From Thozetella sp. PMI_491 (lineage: Eukaryota > Ascomycota > Sordariomycetes > Chaetosphaeriales > Chaetosphaeriaceae), in contig MU270017.1 in NCBI GenBank assembly GCA_021432635.1, forward strand, positions 1,531,520 to 1,595,519: DNA of 64,000 bases. Reading direction: 5' to 3'. The notes under the pieces were generated by a model. It searched no databases and was not told the DNA's origin. It saw only the letters and a program-made list of their open reading frames with translations. Below, piece by piece: positions 31,024 to 41,502 of the stretch. The first letter of the stretch is position 1; each line of letters opens with the position of its first letter. Made by a program: the position numbers and the translations under genes.

Positions 31024-32457
31024 CTATAAGCAAGGCGCTTCGCGAGCCGCGCATTTCTTTTCTAGCCACCGCGCAAGATCAGTAGACCCCACGTCTACGG
31101 AGCGCCAGAACACATCCGAGGACCATATGATGAGCGGCACGTACAGACTGGATGCAAGAGCAAAGCTGAGGGCATAGCGGACGGTCCCTTCCTTGCCGAT
31201 CGTGACCCAGAATGTACCCAGCAGCCACTTCCCTACGGTCCGGTTGCCGAGGCCGTGCACAAGATAGAGGGCGTAGCTAATGCGTCCCAAGTACCGAGTG
31301 GGTCTGGTGAGGAAGATGGCCTGGACTGGCGGCAGGAAGGCGATGGGGCCAGTGATGAGGATCGCGCTGATACCCAGCCAGAACCGCCTCCTGTATAGGC
31401 CCGAGGGCCATACGTGGGCGGTCCACATGTACCCCAGCGTCTCGGTGTTGTGTTCTCGTGGATATCCGGACAAGTAAACACCTACCACTAGGACGAGGTA
31501 GAGGGCAGCGGCGACAGCACGAGGCTGACCGCGCGCTCCGGACTTATCAAAAAGTACCTGCAGCTCGGCGATGAGCATGCCGGCGATGAAGAGTGCGACA
31601 TCCCAACGCTTGTGCCCAAAGCAGTGCGTCACCAGGAGGGTCTCGACGGCGATGCGGACCGACGTGCGCGTCTTAGCCAGCCCCATGACCAAGAGGAAGA
31701 CGACCATAGAGCCGCGGTACTCGACCGAGATGGACCATAGCTGGGGGTTGTAGAAACCTGAGAAGGTGTGGTCCCAGGTCCACGGGTTCGACTCGGCATC
31801 CAAGTAGTCGAGGAAGGCAGGCACCCCGTGTTGAAAAGGCGCGCCCCCGACGCGCTTCGGCACATCGACGATGCCGAGGCCCGCGCAGACAAAGGCCAGA
31901 AAGCTTGAGACGAAGGCGGGCACGAACAGGCGGACAGCCCGCCTGAAAGCGAGGGATGTCAGCCCGGCGAACAGCTCGGGGTATTCGCGCCGGTGCATGC
32001 GCTGAACGAAGCGGTGTGACAGGACGAAGCCCGAGACGACGAAGAAGACAGACACCATGGCGGCCCCAGAGAAGATCAGGCGGACAAATGGCAGGAGCCA
32101 CAGCGACGTCCTGCCCTCGTAGCCCCAGCCCCAGTTGACCGAAGGGTACGTGATGTGTGTCCAGTGGAGGATGAAGACGATCAGAGAAGCAACACCGCGC
32201 ACCCCGTCGAGGTATTCCGTCGCGTGCCGTTTCGGCAGCTGCGGCTTCTCGACGGCGTCCAGCGCCGGCCGCCTGGCTAGAAAGCTTGGTTTCAAGAATG
32301 ACACGCATTGCCCTGCAAGATGCGCTGCCCGGCGCAGGAGGGACCCCGTGGCCGGGCACGCCGCGGGGGCTATTGGGCGTTCCCGCGACGGCGATTGGAG
32401 AAGCAATGCCTCTTCATCCTTGCGAGCGGCATAGAGGGTTTCGCCGGAGGAGAGCAT
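31024..32457 (-). CDS. acyltransferase family 3 membrane protein
   Basis: Single exon, 477 aa from the ATG at 32457; upstream in-frame sequence has no ATG. A cytoplasmic N-terminus of about 75 residues precedes the acyltransferase-3 signature EYLDGVRGVASLIVFILHW, whose His is the conserved catalytic/structural His. VSVFFVVSGFVLSHRF follows, then RRAVRLFVPAFVSSFLAFV. Eight to ten membrane helices follow, ending with ALYLVHGLG and a tail of charged residues. The family transfers acyl groups to sugars, lipids or metabolites (OafA-like). The acceptor is unknown. A TATA-like element lies about 85 bases upstream. Confidence 0.9.
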   Translation of the reverse strand: MLSSGETLYAARKDEEALLLQSPSRERPIAPAACPATGSLLRRAAHLAGQCVSFLKPSFLARRPALDAVEKPQLPKRHATEYLDGVRGVASLIVFILHWTHITYPSVNWGWGYEGRTSLWLLPFVRLIFSGAAMVSVFFVVSGFVLSHRFVQRMHRREYPELFAGLTSLAFRRAVRLFVPAFVSSFLAFVCAGLGIVDVPKRVGGAPFQHGVPAFLDYLDAESNPWTWDHTFSGFYNPQLWSISVEYRGSMVVFLLVMGLAKTRTSVRIAVETLLVTHCFGHKRWDVALFIAGMLIAELQVLFDKSGARGQPRAVAAALYLVLVVGVYLSGYPREHNTETLGYMWTAHVWPSGLYRRRFWLGISAILITGPIAFLPPVQAIFLTRPTRYLGRISYALYLVHGLGNRTVGKWLLGTFWVTIGKEGTVRYALSFALASSLYVPLIIWSSDVFWRSVDVGSTDLARWLEKKCAAREAPCL

Positions 32458-33443
32458 GTCTGTTGGAAGAGGCCGCCTGCGCGAGCGTGAAAGAAGCTGG
32501 CCACTAACACAGGCGGCACGGCCCAAAGGCGTCTACGGTCTATATATTCCAAGGATCGGCTGCCGGATGGGAAGCCAAGACGTCAACAGCAAAGGCAAGA
32601 ACGAGGTTAAGACCGATGTACATTGGGCCCCCAGTTCTGTTGCGAGATAAGCACAAGGATCTAAGCTGTCGATCTCCTGCGTTGTGGGGCGAGGTACCAA
32701 GTGCCGGGGATTAGACCGGGTCGCGCTGAGCGGATTGGTCGCCCTCCGCCGATTGCCGATCGACAGGACCGGCGGCGGGGGGCCAGTTACACCCGGCGTC
32801 CGCGCCAAGACGGCCGCCCGCATGGTTGCCCGCAATAGGGGGTGTGTTTCGCCGTGCCAAGAGCGTTGCGATCTTCTTCCTGCTTGGGAAACCGGTCGTG
32901 TGAGCACTGAGGAGCCCCGGACCGACGTAGGCAATTGGTCGCGTGCTTCGGTAAGTCAACATGAGGATAGGCTCTGGCTAACGGGTGCCTGCGAGTGGCA
33001 TCGCCGCGCCGGGGTGGAGCGCACGAGCTTCTCAAACACTCCGACTTGCACCTACCGGCCCTGGTTAGCTGCGCGCTTGACGGCTATCTGTCGTCTGGCA
33101 GGGTGGCAGCGACCTGACCAACTTCCGCTGATGACGTGCGAGGGGATGACCAGGAAGCAAGCAAGCTCGGTGGGCTGCGATGCGGGTTTAAGAGGCCAAG
33201 CACTCTCGTCTGCCGGCAGTTCTGCTACCCCTTGCTACGCACGCTTCCTTCCTTACAATACTTTCTTTCCAGACTACACAAACTGTGCGCCGTTCGCTGT
33301 CGCTTCTGGTCAAGCCGCAAGCCGGGGCACGTTCTCTCGCTATACTATACTCTCCTTTCCGCCAGCCGCCGTGCCAGGCCAGACCAGATAGGCAACCGTC
33401 CCTACTTTCTACATTCCTGCCTTGTCCGCTCGTTTCTATAATC
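32458..33443. other. intergenic stretch between divergent genes
   Basis: Holds both promoters. The frame of the downstream Stealth gene remains open from 33285 but lacks an ATG before 33444. CT-rich leader sequence precedes 33444. Other frames show no features. Confidence 0.5.
32541..32547 (-). promoter_or_regulatory. TATA-like element of the acyltransferase gene
   Basis: TATATA about 85 bases upstream of the ATG at 32457 on the minus strand. Motif and position only. Confidence 0.35.
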
Positions 33444-35519
33444 ATGCTGTCCCCAAGGCTCAAGACGCTTCCGCGCATCCAAATACAGCGACCGACGATC
33501 CAGCGTCCTACCTCACCCATTGGGCGGAGAACCCTAACGGCGCGTCCCATGCAGAAGGCGGCACTGCTGCTCTGCTTCCTATCTCTGGTGTGGCTCGTCT
33601 CCGCCGGCCCCCTCGGGGCCTCAGACCTCGTAGGGCGGACCGGCTCCGCCGCCTTCGATTTTGCTCATGCTACCCTCGCCCCTGGTGAGCAGAGAGCCTG
33701 GGTCGGCGGCGGCGCTGCCGTACCGCGGCCCCCAACTCGCGCGGGAGACAGTCCACCGCAGGGCGCGGACGCTCCCAGGGAGGGCCGGCCGCGCGGGAAG
33801 TCTGGCCGCAAGTCGCTCTACAAGGCGCAGCCGGACGCGATCCGCATCTCGTTCGAGGAGGCGGTGCGCGACGTTGAGCTCGCCGGTTGGGAGGAGGAGT
33901 GGTTCTCTTCGGGCGTCTACGACGTGGAAAAGTACGGCGCCCTCGCCGAGCCCAAGCTAGATTTCGTGTACAACTGGGTCAACGGCTCGGACGAGGCTTT
34001 CCAGGAGGCCCGGCGCCCGTACGAGCTGCAGTCTCCGCTAAACGACGCGAAGGGGGAGTGGCTCGCGAGGCACGCCGTCAACCGCTACCGAGACTGGGAT
34101 GAGCTCCGGTACTCGCTGCGCAGCCTAGACGCGTACGCCCGTGGGATTGTAAATCGTGTTCAGGTGCTAGTTAATTCAGTGGCGGATAGCACTGGAGCGC
34201 TGGTGCCGCAGCGGCCGGCGTGGCTCCGGCACACCGATGAGGCTGACAACCTCGTGCAGGTGCTTGGCCAGGAGTCCTTTTTCGGAGAAGACGAGCAGCA
34301 GTGCCTCCCGACATTTAACTCACTCGCCATTGAGGCCCAGCTGCACCGCACGCCGTCGGAGCGGGATCAACTCGTTGCGCTGTCGGACGACATGTTCCTC
34401 GGGGCGCCACACGTCGCCGCTGACTTCTACTCGCCGTTGTTCGGGCCGGCCATGGCGTTCAAGCCGGATCACTACAACGTCCAGAGCCTGGGCGGCAAAG
34501 ACAAGTGGCCGTCGTTCGGCGAGAAGCCGTTCCTCTACTATACCTCGCACCTACTGAACCGCCGCTTCGGATCTCGCAACCGTCACGTACAGGCTCATTT
34601 CGGCCACTCCGTCTCCCGTTCGGTCATGAAGGAGGCGCTCGCTTCATTCCCGCAGCCTTACGCCCAGGGCTCGTGCGAGAGGTTCCGCGGCGAGTCGAAC
34701 TTCCAGATCTACCCATGGTACGCGAGCTTTCACTACACCATCGAGCGCTTCCGAGAGGTGCTGCTGTGGTCATTCATCGTTGCGCGGTCCGACGGGGACG
34801 GAGACGGCTATCTCGACTGGGCCGAGCGCCAGGCCATCCTCGACGCTGCGGAGCCGGGCTGGCGGGCACTAGGAGGCCAAGACTCATCAATGCCGGCTCG
34901 CCAGAGCCGGGTGCGCGACCGTATGTACTACCGGCTCCCCGACGAGCTGCGCAGGGCGGGCCTCCAGCCCCCGGAAGCGAACGTGAACGTCCTCTGGACG
35001 TCCCTGGATGGCCCGGCGACGATCCGCGGCGTTAAGTGCCACCACTTTAGCGTCGACGAGTGCTTCGGCGAGTCGTTCGGCTCACCGCTGTCGGACGCGG
35101 CCGCGCACGACCCTGGCTTTACCGCGTCCAACGTCTTCGCACGGTTGGCTGTGCAGCGCCCTGAGTGCGGGGACTGTCTGCTCAAGTTCCTGCTTGAGGG
35201 GGCACCGCGGGGCCTAGAGCCGCTGCTCCCACCGGCGGTGACGCGGGCGGCGGACCGTACTATCGTCGTCAAGGCACTCAAGAAGTACCAGCACACCATC
35301 GTCGGCACCGACGCCATGAAGTTCGTCATGGTCAAGGACGCTGAGCAGGCCCAGGCTGAGCTGCTGGAGCGCGCGGTCCTGCGCGGGGAGAAGTTTGGAC
35401 AGTGGTGCCTCAACGACGACGTGATGGACGAGGCTGAAGAATCCCAAGTGCGCGCGGTCATCAGCGAGGTTTTCCAGAAACTGTGGCCGAAGCGCGGACG
35501 GTGGGAGCGAGAGGACTGA
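33444..35519 (+). CDS. Stealth-type sugar-phosphate transferase (GNPTAB/capsular phosphotransferase-like)
   Basis: Intronless, 691 aa from the ATG at 33444. A single N-terminal membrane anchor (LLLCFLSLVWLVSA, about residue 38-51) gives a type II Golgi-like topology. Stealth regions appear in order: CR1 LDFVYNWVNGSDEAF (about 172), CR2 RYRDWDELRYSLRSLDAYA (about 213), CR3 LPTFNSLAIEAQLHR with LVALSDDMFLG (286-320), and FQIYPWYASFHYTIERFREV. An EF-hand-like loop DGDGDGYLDWAE lies at about 450. The family transfers sugar-1-phosphate to glycans: bacterial capsules, or lysosomal-enzyme tagging by animal GNPTAB. The fungal acceptor is unknown; I infer a mannan or glycoprotein glycan. The last codons lie inside a 14-base tandem repeat. 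Confidence 0.87.
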   Translation: MLSPRLKTLPRIQIQRPTIQRPTSPIGRRTLTARPMQKAALLLCFLSLVWLVSAGPLGASDLVGRTGSAAFDFAHATLAPGEQRAWVGGGAAVPRPPTRAGDSPPQGADAPREGRPRGKSGRKSLYKAQPDAIRISFEEAVRDVELAGWEEEWFSSGVYDVEKYGALAEPKLDFVYNWVNGSDEAFQEARRPYELQSPLNDAKGEWLARHAVNRYRDWDELRYSLRSLDAYARGIVNRVQVLVNSVADSTGALVPQRPAWLRHTDEADNLVQVLGQESFFGEDEQQCLPTFNSLAIEAQLHRTPSERDQLVALSDDMFLGAPHVAADFYSPLFGPAMAFKPDHYNVQSLGGKDKWPSFGEKPFLYYTSHLLNRRFGSRNRHVQAHFGHSVSRSVMKEALASFPQPYAQGSCERFRGESNFQIYPWYASFHYTIERFREVLLWSFIVARSDGDGDGYLDWAERQAILDAAEPGWRALGGQDSSMPARQSRVRDRMYYRLPDELRRAGLQPPEANVNVLWTSLDGPATIRGVKCHHFSVDECFGESFGSPLSDAAAHDPGFTASNVFARLAVQRPECGDCLLKFLLEGAPRGLEPLLPPAVTRAADRTIVVKALKKYQHTIVGTDAMKFVMVKDAEQAQAELLERAVLRGEKFGQWCLNDDVMDEAEESQVRAVISEVFQKLWPKRGRWERED

Positions 35520-35603
35520 AGCGAGAGGACTGAAGCGAGAGGACTGAAGCGAGAGGACTGAAGCGAGAGGACTGAAGCGAGAGGACTGAAGCGAGAGGAC
35601 TGA
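35507..35603 (+). repeat. 14-bp tandem repeat (7 copies) across a stop codon
   Basis: GCGAGAGGACTGAA is repeated seven times, the last copy missing its final base. The first copy contains the TGA stop of the Stealth gene. Because 14 is not a multiple of three, each copy shifts phase, but translation ends in the first copy. Confidence 0.95.
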
Positions 35604-37651
35604 CTTGGCGGCTCGAGCGGTGCGATCGTCCGAGAACGCGCGACACGGAGTCCGGGATCCAGGCGGCCATACGCGGTAGCATCATCGGGTAGGCATCCTC
35701 GTGGCCGGCGCCGGCAGATGCGCCTGTGTATGTATCTCTATGCTAGCCCTGTGACCGTGGTGTCGGCTCCGGCTGGTCGGCGCGGTGGCGCTGCAACCGG
35801 TCGGCGTGGCGGCGCCGCAACCGAGCTGCCGCTGACTCTCCACTTCTTCGGCCAGTGGGTTCTCAGAGTGGAGATCGCTGGGAACATAGGTGACAGACAG
35901 GCTAGAGCTGTTACGAGCTACCACACTGGGCTTCGGGCCGTCATCAACCTAGCTACTGCTGACTGGCCGACGCCCAGGTAGAAATCCAGGCCGCTTCCTT
36001 TTTGTTAATTGCTCGACGCGGCCTCCATTCTAGTTGGCTTTGCCGTAGGCTAGCCACGCCTCAGGGGACGCGGCTAGCCTCCTTGTCGGCTCCTGGCGGT
36101 CTCGCTGGCCCGTAATTAGCGCCATAACATGGTGATATCCTGAGTTTCCCGAAAGGGTTAAAGGTGCGATGGAGCAAATGATGCTCTTTGATCTCACACA
36201 AGCCCCCCGACCGAAGAGTCGTTTACGGGCCGAAGATGTCCGAGGAATTAGGTAGGTCGCTCGTCGCGCTCAAGGATGCCCAGCCGTCAGCGTACATGCG
36301 CAAGGATCTCCCAGGGCGACGGACAGGAAGGTAATTACAATTTTGCTAGAGTCGTCAAGATGCTGCGGAGAGCTCGCTTGAGCCTCCCTCCGGGCTTTAC
36401 CGGTGCTCAGGGGCGAACAGGGTTCATACGCACCCGATTCATTACCGCGATGGGCCGTGATTTATTTGTAGAGCATGCTGGCGTGACAAAAGAAAAAAGA
36501 AAAGAAAAGGAGTGCAACGGTGACGGCACAGGGAAAAAAGTATCTCGATACAGGGACCAGGGTCACATAGAGCAACACCGGGTTTGCATCCTGCGTGATG
36601 ATGGTGTGATGTTCGTATGCACTTTTTTTAGGAAGCTTATCGGAGATGCAGATCGTCGGGGCGCTCCGTGTGGTGCACCGTGCCTGACGCCCCGGTCATC
36701 GGCCCTTTGTTGGAGATTTTGCAGCATGATAAGTGTTGCGTTCGACCCTGAGCTGCTACTCTGTCCAACGAGTATTCCCGTAATATACGCGTGAAGAGCT
36801 TGGTGTGGTAGTTGGACGGTATGCGGATTGGACTAGGCCTCTTGCAGGTGGCTAAGCGCCTCTTGCAGTTGGCTACGCGTCACTAGTGCTACGGTTTGCA
36901 TCTGCCATAAGCACTGGCACCAAGGCCCGGATCGGCGGGCCAGTGGCGTGACAGGGGGTCGGGCCACGCTGGCACCCCACGTCTCGTCATGGCCAACAAC
37001 CCGTCCGTGCCATCCCTCGGGCTTTCCCGACGACATCTCACGGGCTTGTTTGCGACCTCGCAAGGACAGCACACAACCCTCCCACAATCGGCCCCACGCC
37101 CCTGCCTGGCTGGCAGTGCTTGCAGCTGGGATTCCCGTGAAATAACATTGCCAACCAAGCCAACCAGTCTCGTACGAGCTGACGCCCCGCTTGTGGTACT
37201 TGTTTGGTCCCTGGGGCGGTCTCTTCAGCTGTCCTGAGTCAAGCCCCACGCAGCTATCTTCACCACATCAGGTCTTCACCTGACGCATCATCCCATCAAA
37301 ACAGGCATCCTTGGCCTAGATTCGCCAGGCCTCAACCAATCGCGGCCCCCTGGGACCTACCAGCTAGGGTATCCGCGTTCCGCCCTGAGAGTTTGCCTTC
37401 CCAAAACTGCGTCTCGTAATTCCTATAGCGGTGGAGCGCCGTCACCGGCCGGATGGGGACATGTTGACGCGGCGTTGTATATAAGTCGACACAAGTAGCA
37501 AGCACGCGCGAGCCTCCGGGTGTTCTCTACCTCAAAGCCGACACTCTCTTGATGCGTAGTCATCGGACGCTGCCATCATCGTTCTGCTGCCTCTGCTGCT
37601 GCTAATCTACTCGGCCCTTCTGCGCTCTTTGGTCTTACCGCCACTGCCGCA
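35604..37651. other. intergenic, no confident gene
   Basis: A 172-codon plus frame with ATG at 36276 has basic low-complexity sequence (KEKRKEKE) and no family features; I do not call it. An internal near-duplication (GCTGGTCGGCGCGGTGGCG / CCGGTCGGCGTGGCGGCGCC) occurs near 35770-35815. The last ~200 bases are the promoter and leader of the F-box gene. Confidence 0.45.
37478..37485 (+). promoter_or_regulatory. TATA box of the F-box gene
   Basis: TATATAAG lies 167 bases upstream of the ATG at 37652, ahead of a pyrimidine-rich leader. Confidence 0.5.
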
Positions 37652-38619
37652 ATGGCCTCCTCTCCGGTGCCCATTGACGCGATCCCGAACGAGGTACGCC
37701 CCCTCCCTTCACCGCCATCTGCCGTCCTGCTCTGACACACCTCTAGATCCTGCTGGGGATCCTCGACGGCCTCTCGACCCGAGACCTACTGCCCCTCGCC
37801 CAGGTCAGCCGCCATTTCATGGCCGCTGTCCTGCGCATCTTGGACCACCGCCTGACCCAAGCCTCGCGCCTGCCGGACCAGCGCCTCATCCTCGAGTGCT
37901 ACCACCCGAGCGCCAAGATCTCCACGCCGTACTTCTTCTGCGACTATCTCTACACGAGCCCGCTTGAAGTGGGCGGGACGGAGGAAGAGGCAGGGGACGG
38001 GCGCGGCTTGTCCACGCTCAATTCCCTGTACTCGCGATTCCGCCCAGTCGTGCAGGAGGAGAACCGGCGCGCGAGATTGCGGTATCCGACGCAGGCCCAG
38101 GCCGCGGTGCAGGCGGGGAGCCAGGATGACGCCGGCCCGTCACAGCCACGCCCGGAACCAGAGCGGCCCGCCCATGACATTGCGTTCGACGACGGCGAGC
38201 TGTTCTCGCAGCTCTGCACCGTCGCGAACCTGGTCAAGGTCGGCCCCAAACGGGGCCTTTTCCTGAGCCATGTCAACATCAGCGACGCTGTGATCCGGGT
38301 GTGGCGGCACTGGCTGGCGGAGCAGGCGGTGCGAACGCAGGCCGGCGCGGTCGAGGGACACCTCGACGACGGCATCCTGTGGGCGGACAGCCGCACGCGC
38401 AATGTGGGGCTGCGGTTCCGGGTCGTCGAGCACGAGGTCGCCCCCCAGCACGGCGCCCCGGTCCTCGTCGGCGCTGATGAGGACCTGCCGGTCGCCTACC
38501 GGCTGGAGTACGACGAGCTCCTGGTGCGCACCAATCAGTTGCTACTGATGGTGGAGAAGAGCGAGGAGCAGGAAGTTGCTACGTCAGGTAAAGCCATCGT
38601 CATTGCTTCTCTCGAGTGA
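37652..38619 (+). CDS. F-box protein
   Basis: Two exons, 37652-37693 and 37747-38619, with a 53-nt intron (GTACGC...CTCTAG, branch CTGAC); 304 aa. The F-box spans about residues 7-50: VPIDAIPNE | ILLGILDGLSTRDLLPLAQV followed by SRHFMAAVLRILDHRL. The intron falls inside the motif after 14 codons, a common fungal arrangement. The rest has a variable charged loop, then a conserved-looking segment FLSHVNISDAVIRVWRHWL and a C-terminal beta-rich region. It should recruit an unknown substrate to an SCF ubiquitin ligase through Skp1; no WD40 or LRR substrate domain is visible. Confidence 0.82.
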
Positions 38620-41502
38620 TGCCCGCGGGCCAGGCAACCACCGCACGCCGGCGACGGGTCGAAACAGACCCAAAAACACCGCCAAACAAAGAACAGAGTG
38701 GCCATTTCCGGGTGAGCCATGGTCGACAACCTCACGGCAGAGTTGCGCGTGACAAACAGGAAACATGTTTGAAGCTATCTTTGTCCACCCAATCTTGGGC
38801 TGCCCAGGGAACCATGATCTCTCTCGGCACCGGGGTGTGCCAGTCTGGCGCACCCGGCAAGGAGAAGGGGATAGTGTCCCGGTTTTGGCGAAGCTGCTAA
38901 TAGTGGCATGCCATATAGCAGTCAAACGCAAGCATTTTTGCCGGCGCGCGGGGGAATACCTGGAAGAGACCGCCAGGGTCTTGATCTGGCGCATGTTGGG
39001 CTTACTGTTTACCCTCACCCGGGGTTAGTAGGTTTCTATTTCGAGGGGAGAGGATCGAAGCCCTGCCCGATCCGGACGATCGTGACCTGGGCGGACCTGC
39101 ACCCGGCCGCCAGGAAAGTGTACCGGGAGCCGATGATGGTCGCCTGAGCCCCGGAGAGCGAAACGACGGTCTTTTAGCCTATACAGCGGCGCCCGACAAG
39201 CGGGCTGGGCCGTCGAGCGCGCTCGGGCAGCTTGTTCGCGCGAGTCTGTTTGAGATCGCTTCGTTGTTTGTCGGATCCGCATCGCCCCGACGGGATACAA
39301 GGGAACTATGCGAACAAACATGCGCGGGGGGGAACTCGAAACGGGCGGGCGCAACATCGCCATTCCCGCAGCGTCGACGACGACATCGGTGAGGCCACCG
39401 AAGAGGCCATCACGCGGGCGTGCAATGCGACTGGCGGACCAGGGAGAGCATGGCTCCACGAGCTTGGTGCGGGCCAGGATCGAGAGTCTAGGTCTGGACA
39501 TCGGTATATGCGGCACATCTCGGCTTAGGGAACCGGGGCACTCTCCACACGACTGACTACGTAGTACGTGTGTGTAGATGGGCAGCCGGGGGTCAGCCCC
39601 CGGCTTCTTTTGTGGGCATCCAAGCGGCGACTCGCTATCCGGCTATGCGCCGCTTGATCGACGCCAGGGTTGAGGGGCAACTGTCGTTCGGAAGAGGGCC
39701 GAGAATGGCATACGGGCAGGTGGAAGTTGCTAGACGAACCGGGGGCTCGGGGCTTGTGTTTAACAAACTTGGGACGGACGCACAGTAGAAGAGCGAATCG
39801 CGACATAGAATCACTCGCATCCCTGCCAGGCTCCCCATCTATTCTTGTGGCCTAATAACGTCTCGCTTCCAGTGATTTTCGCTGCAGTCTCCCGCCTCGC
39901 ACCACCCGCTAGTTCCCATGGGCAGTGCGTGGAGAGGAAACACACGCGGTGGGCTGCGAAGACAAGCACCATGGCAAGAGATTGAGGGGATCCGGTGCAT
40001 CAACCATAAAGAGCACAGCATAATATCCCGAAAGAGCTATTTCGAGACCAGAATCGAGGGCCAGGTCGCGCCAGCAGTTGGTGCCGAGGAGTCGCGACAG
40101 TGCCGGTCCATGTCAAAAGAGGGTCCCAGGGGCCGGGATCCGCTCTCGCATGGAGGAAGGGCTCGTCCAAGCTCTTGTTTCTCAAAGCCAAGCCCGGCCC
40201 ATCCGATCCTAGACGATGGCAGAGCCGCACCGTACGATCGTGCCGGCGACCGAGAGACATCGTGGGTATCGTTACAGTCGCCAGCAGCGCCATCTTAAAC
40301 GTAGAGGGCTGGAACGAATAGTTGCGGCACCGGCGCGAAGACAACTCGGGAGGAGCTGAACGCTGTGGATTTTTGCGCCGGACGGTCGTGCTCTAGCGGG
40401 GGACGATGCCCCGAGATCGCTTGACTCACAGAAGGTCGTTCATGCGCACAAACGGTCATCGCCATCTGTCCTGCGTCCCATGCACTACGTTTGTCAACCC
40501 GTCTCTTCTCAAGTCGCTGAAAGCACATTGATCAGCTGTCGACGGGTTTAGCTCCAGCGTCAGACAAGTTTCAGCCTCATGCTCCACGACCCCGGACCCT
40601 GTCAACATTTGCTGTGGGCTGGTCCGAGCGGGCCTGACCACGGACCAGGGTCGCCGTGCACACGGATAGAATCCATGGGGCAGACAGCATCTGAGTGGCC
40701 AGCGCGGCTGACCGCCTGCCATGCTAGGGCGAGCCCGCTTCCACTTGCCTGGGGCTCGACTCTTCGCCTCCTGGTCCGCGCAGTATGCATGGCGTAAGGG
40801 TAGAGGCAGCATTGCGGCGGGGTGGTCTGTATGACCGCTTATACCTCTCGTATGTATGGCAGGTCGCTCGAACCGAAGGGGTACCTGCGCTCGCCTACGT
40901 CCTTGGCTGCCAGTGAGGGGTACCCAACCCATCTTGGGTACCACGTCGAGGCCCCGGCTGTCCACCACCACATCTCCACGGAAGCCATCCGTGATGTGCT
41001 AAACGGTTCGTGATGGCCCACTTGCGGCCACGCCTGGAGAGCGATGCTCACCGCCATGACCTCCAGGCCGTCACACACGATCGCCTCCGGGTTTCTATGC
41101 CGGGGGGGGGGGGGGGAGGATGTCCCTTTCCTATTTCCTCTGCACCTTTCATGCGGTCTCCTCCGCGGCTCGCCTGTCAGCCGGCAGAGCGACACCCGTG
41201 ACCCGCCGAGAGTGTTTATGACGAAGCTGTCAATGCCCTCCCTCCAGGGCTGGCTGCTGTCCGTTCGCGCGCCCGCACGTCCTCTCTTAACCCTAATCTA
41301 GAGTACGCCCTTGTTCGTCTGGTTTCTTCTACCCCATCCACCCCTACCCTCCCTCCTTTTCTTTCCTGCACGCTCTTAAACTCGTTTGTCTGCTGGGCGG
41401 CGACGACACTTGGGCCGCTTTCCTTTTTCTTTTTGGCATCTACGCTTATTTGTGTTTAATACCGACGAAGAGTCCCTTCGACAGGGCTCTGTCTGATTCA
41501 CC
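38620..41502. other. long gene-poor stretch
   Basis: About 2.9 kb with several mutually overlapping frames on both strands but none with family features. The region 39025-39520 has coding-like composition on both strands, which is typical of GC-rich non-coding DNA here. A G15 tract lies at 41102-41116. The last ~200 bases are pyrimidine-rich leader for the MFS gene. Confidence 0.45.
41102..41116 (+). repeat. G15 homopolymer
   Basis: Run of 15 G within non-coding sequence. Length may vary through slippage or sequencing. Confidence 0.9.

Noticed and set aside
32684-33391. 235-codon plus frame upstream of the Stealth gene
   Set aside because: Random-looking composition across a divergent promoter region; no splice or family support.
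39025-39516. Coding-like sequence on both strands between the F-box and MFS genes
   Set aside because: Both strands give similar-quality frames, which points to GC-rich non-coding DNA; no motif could be assigned.
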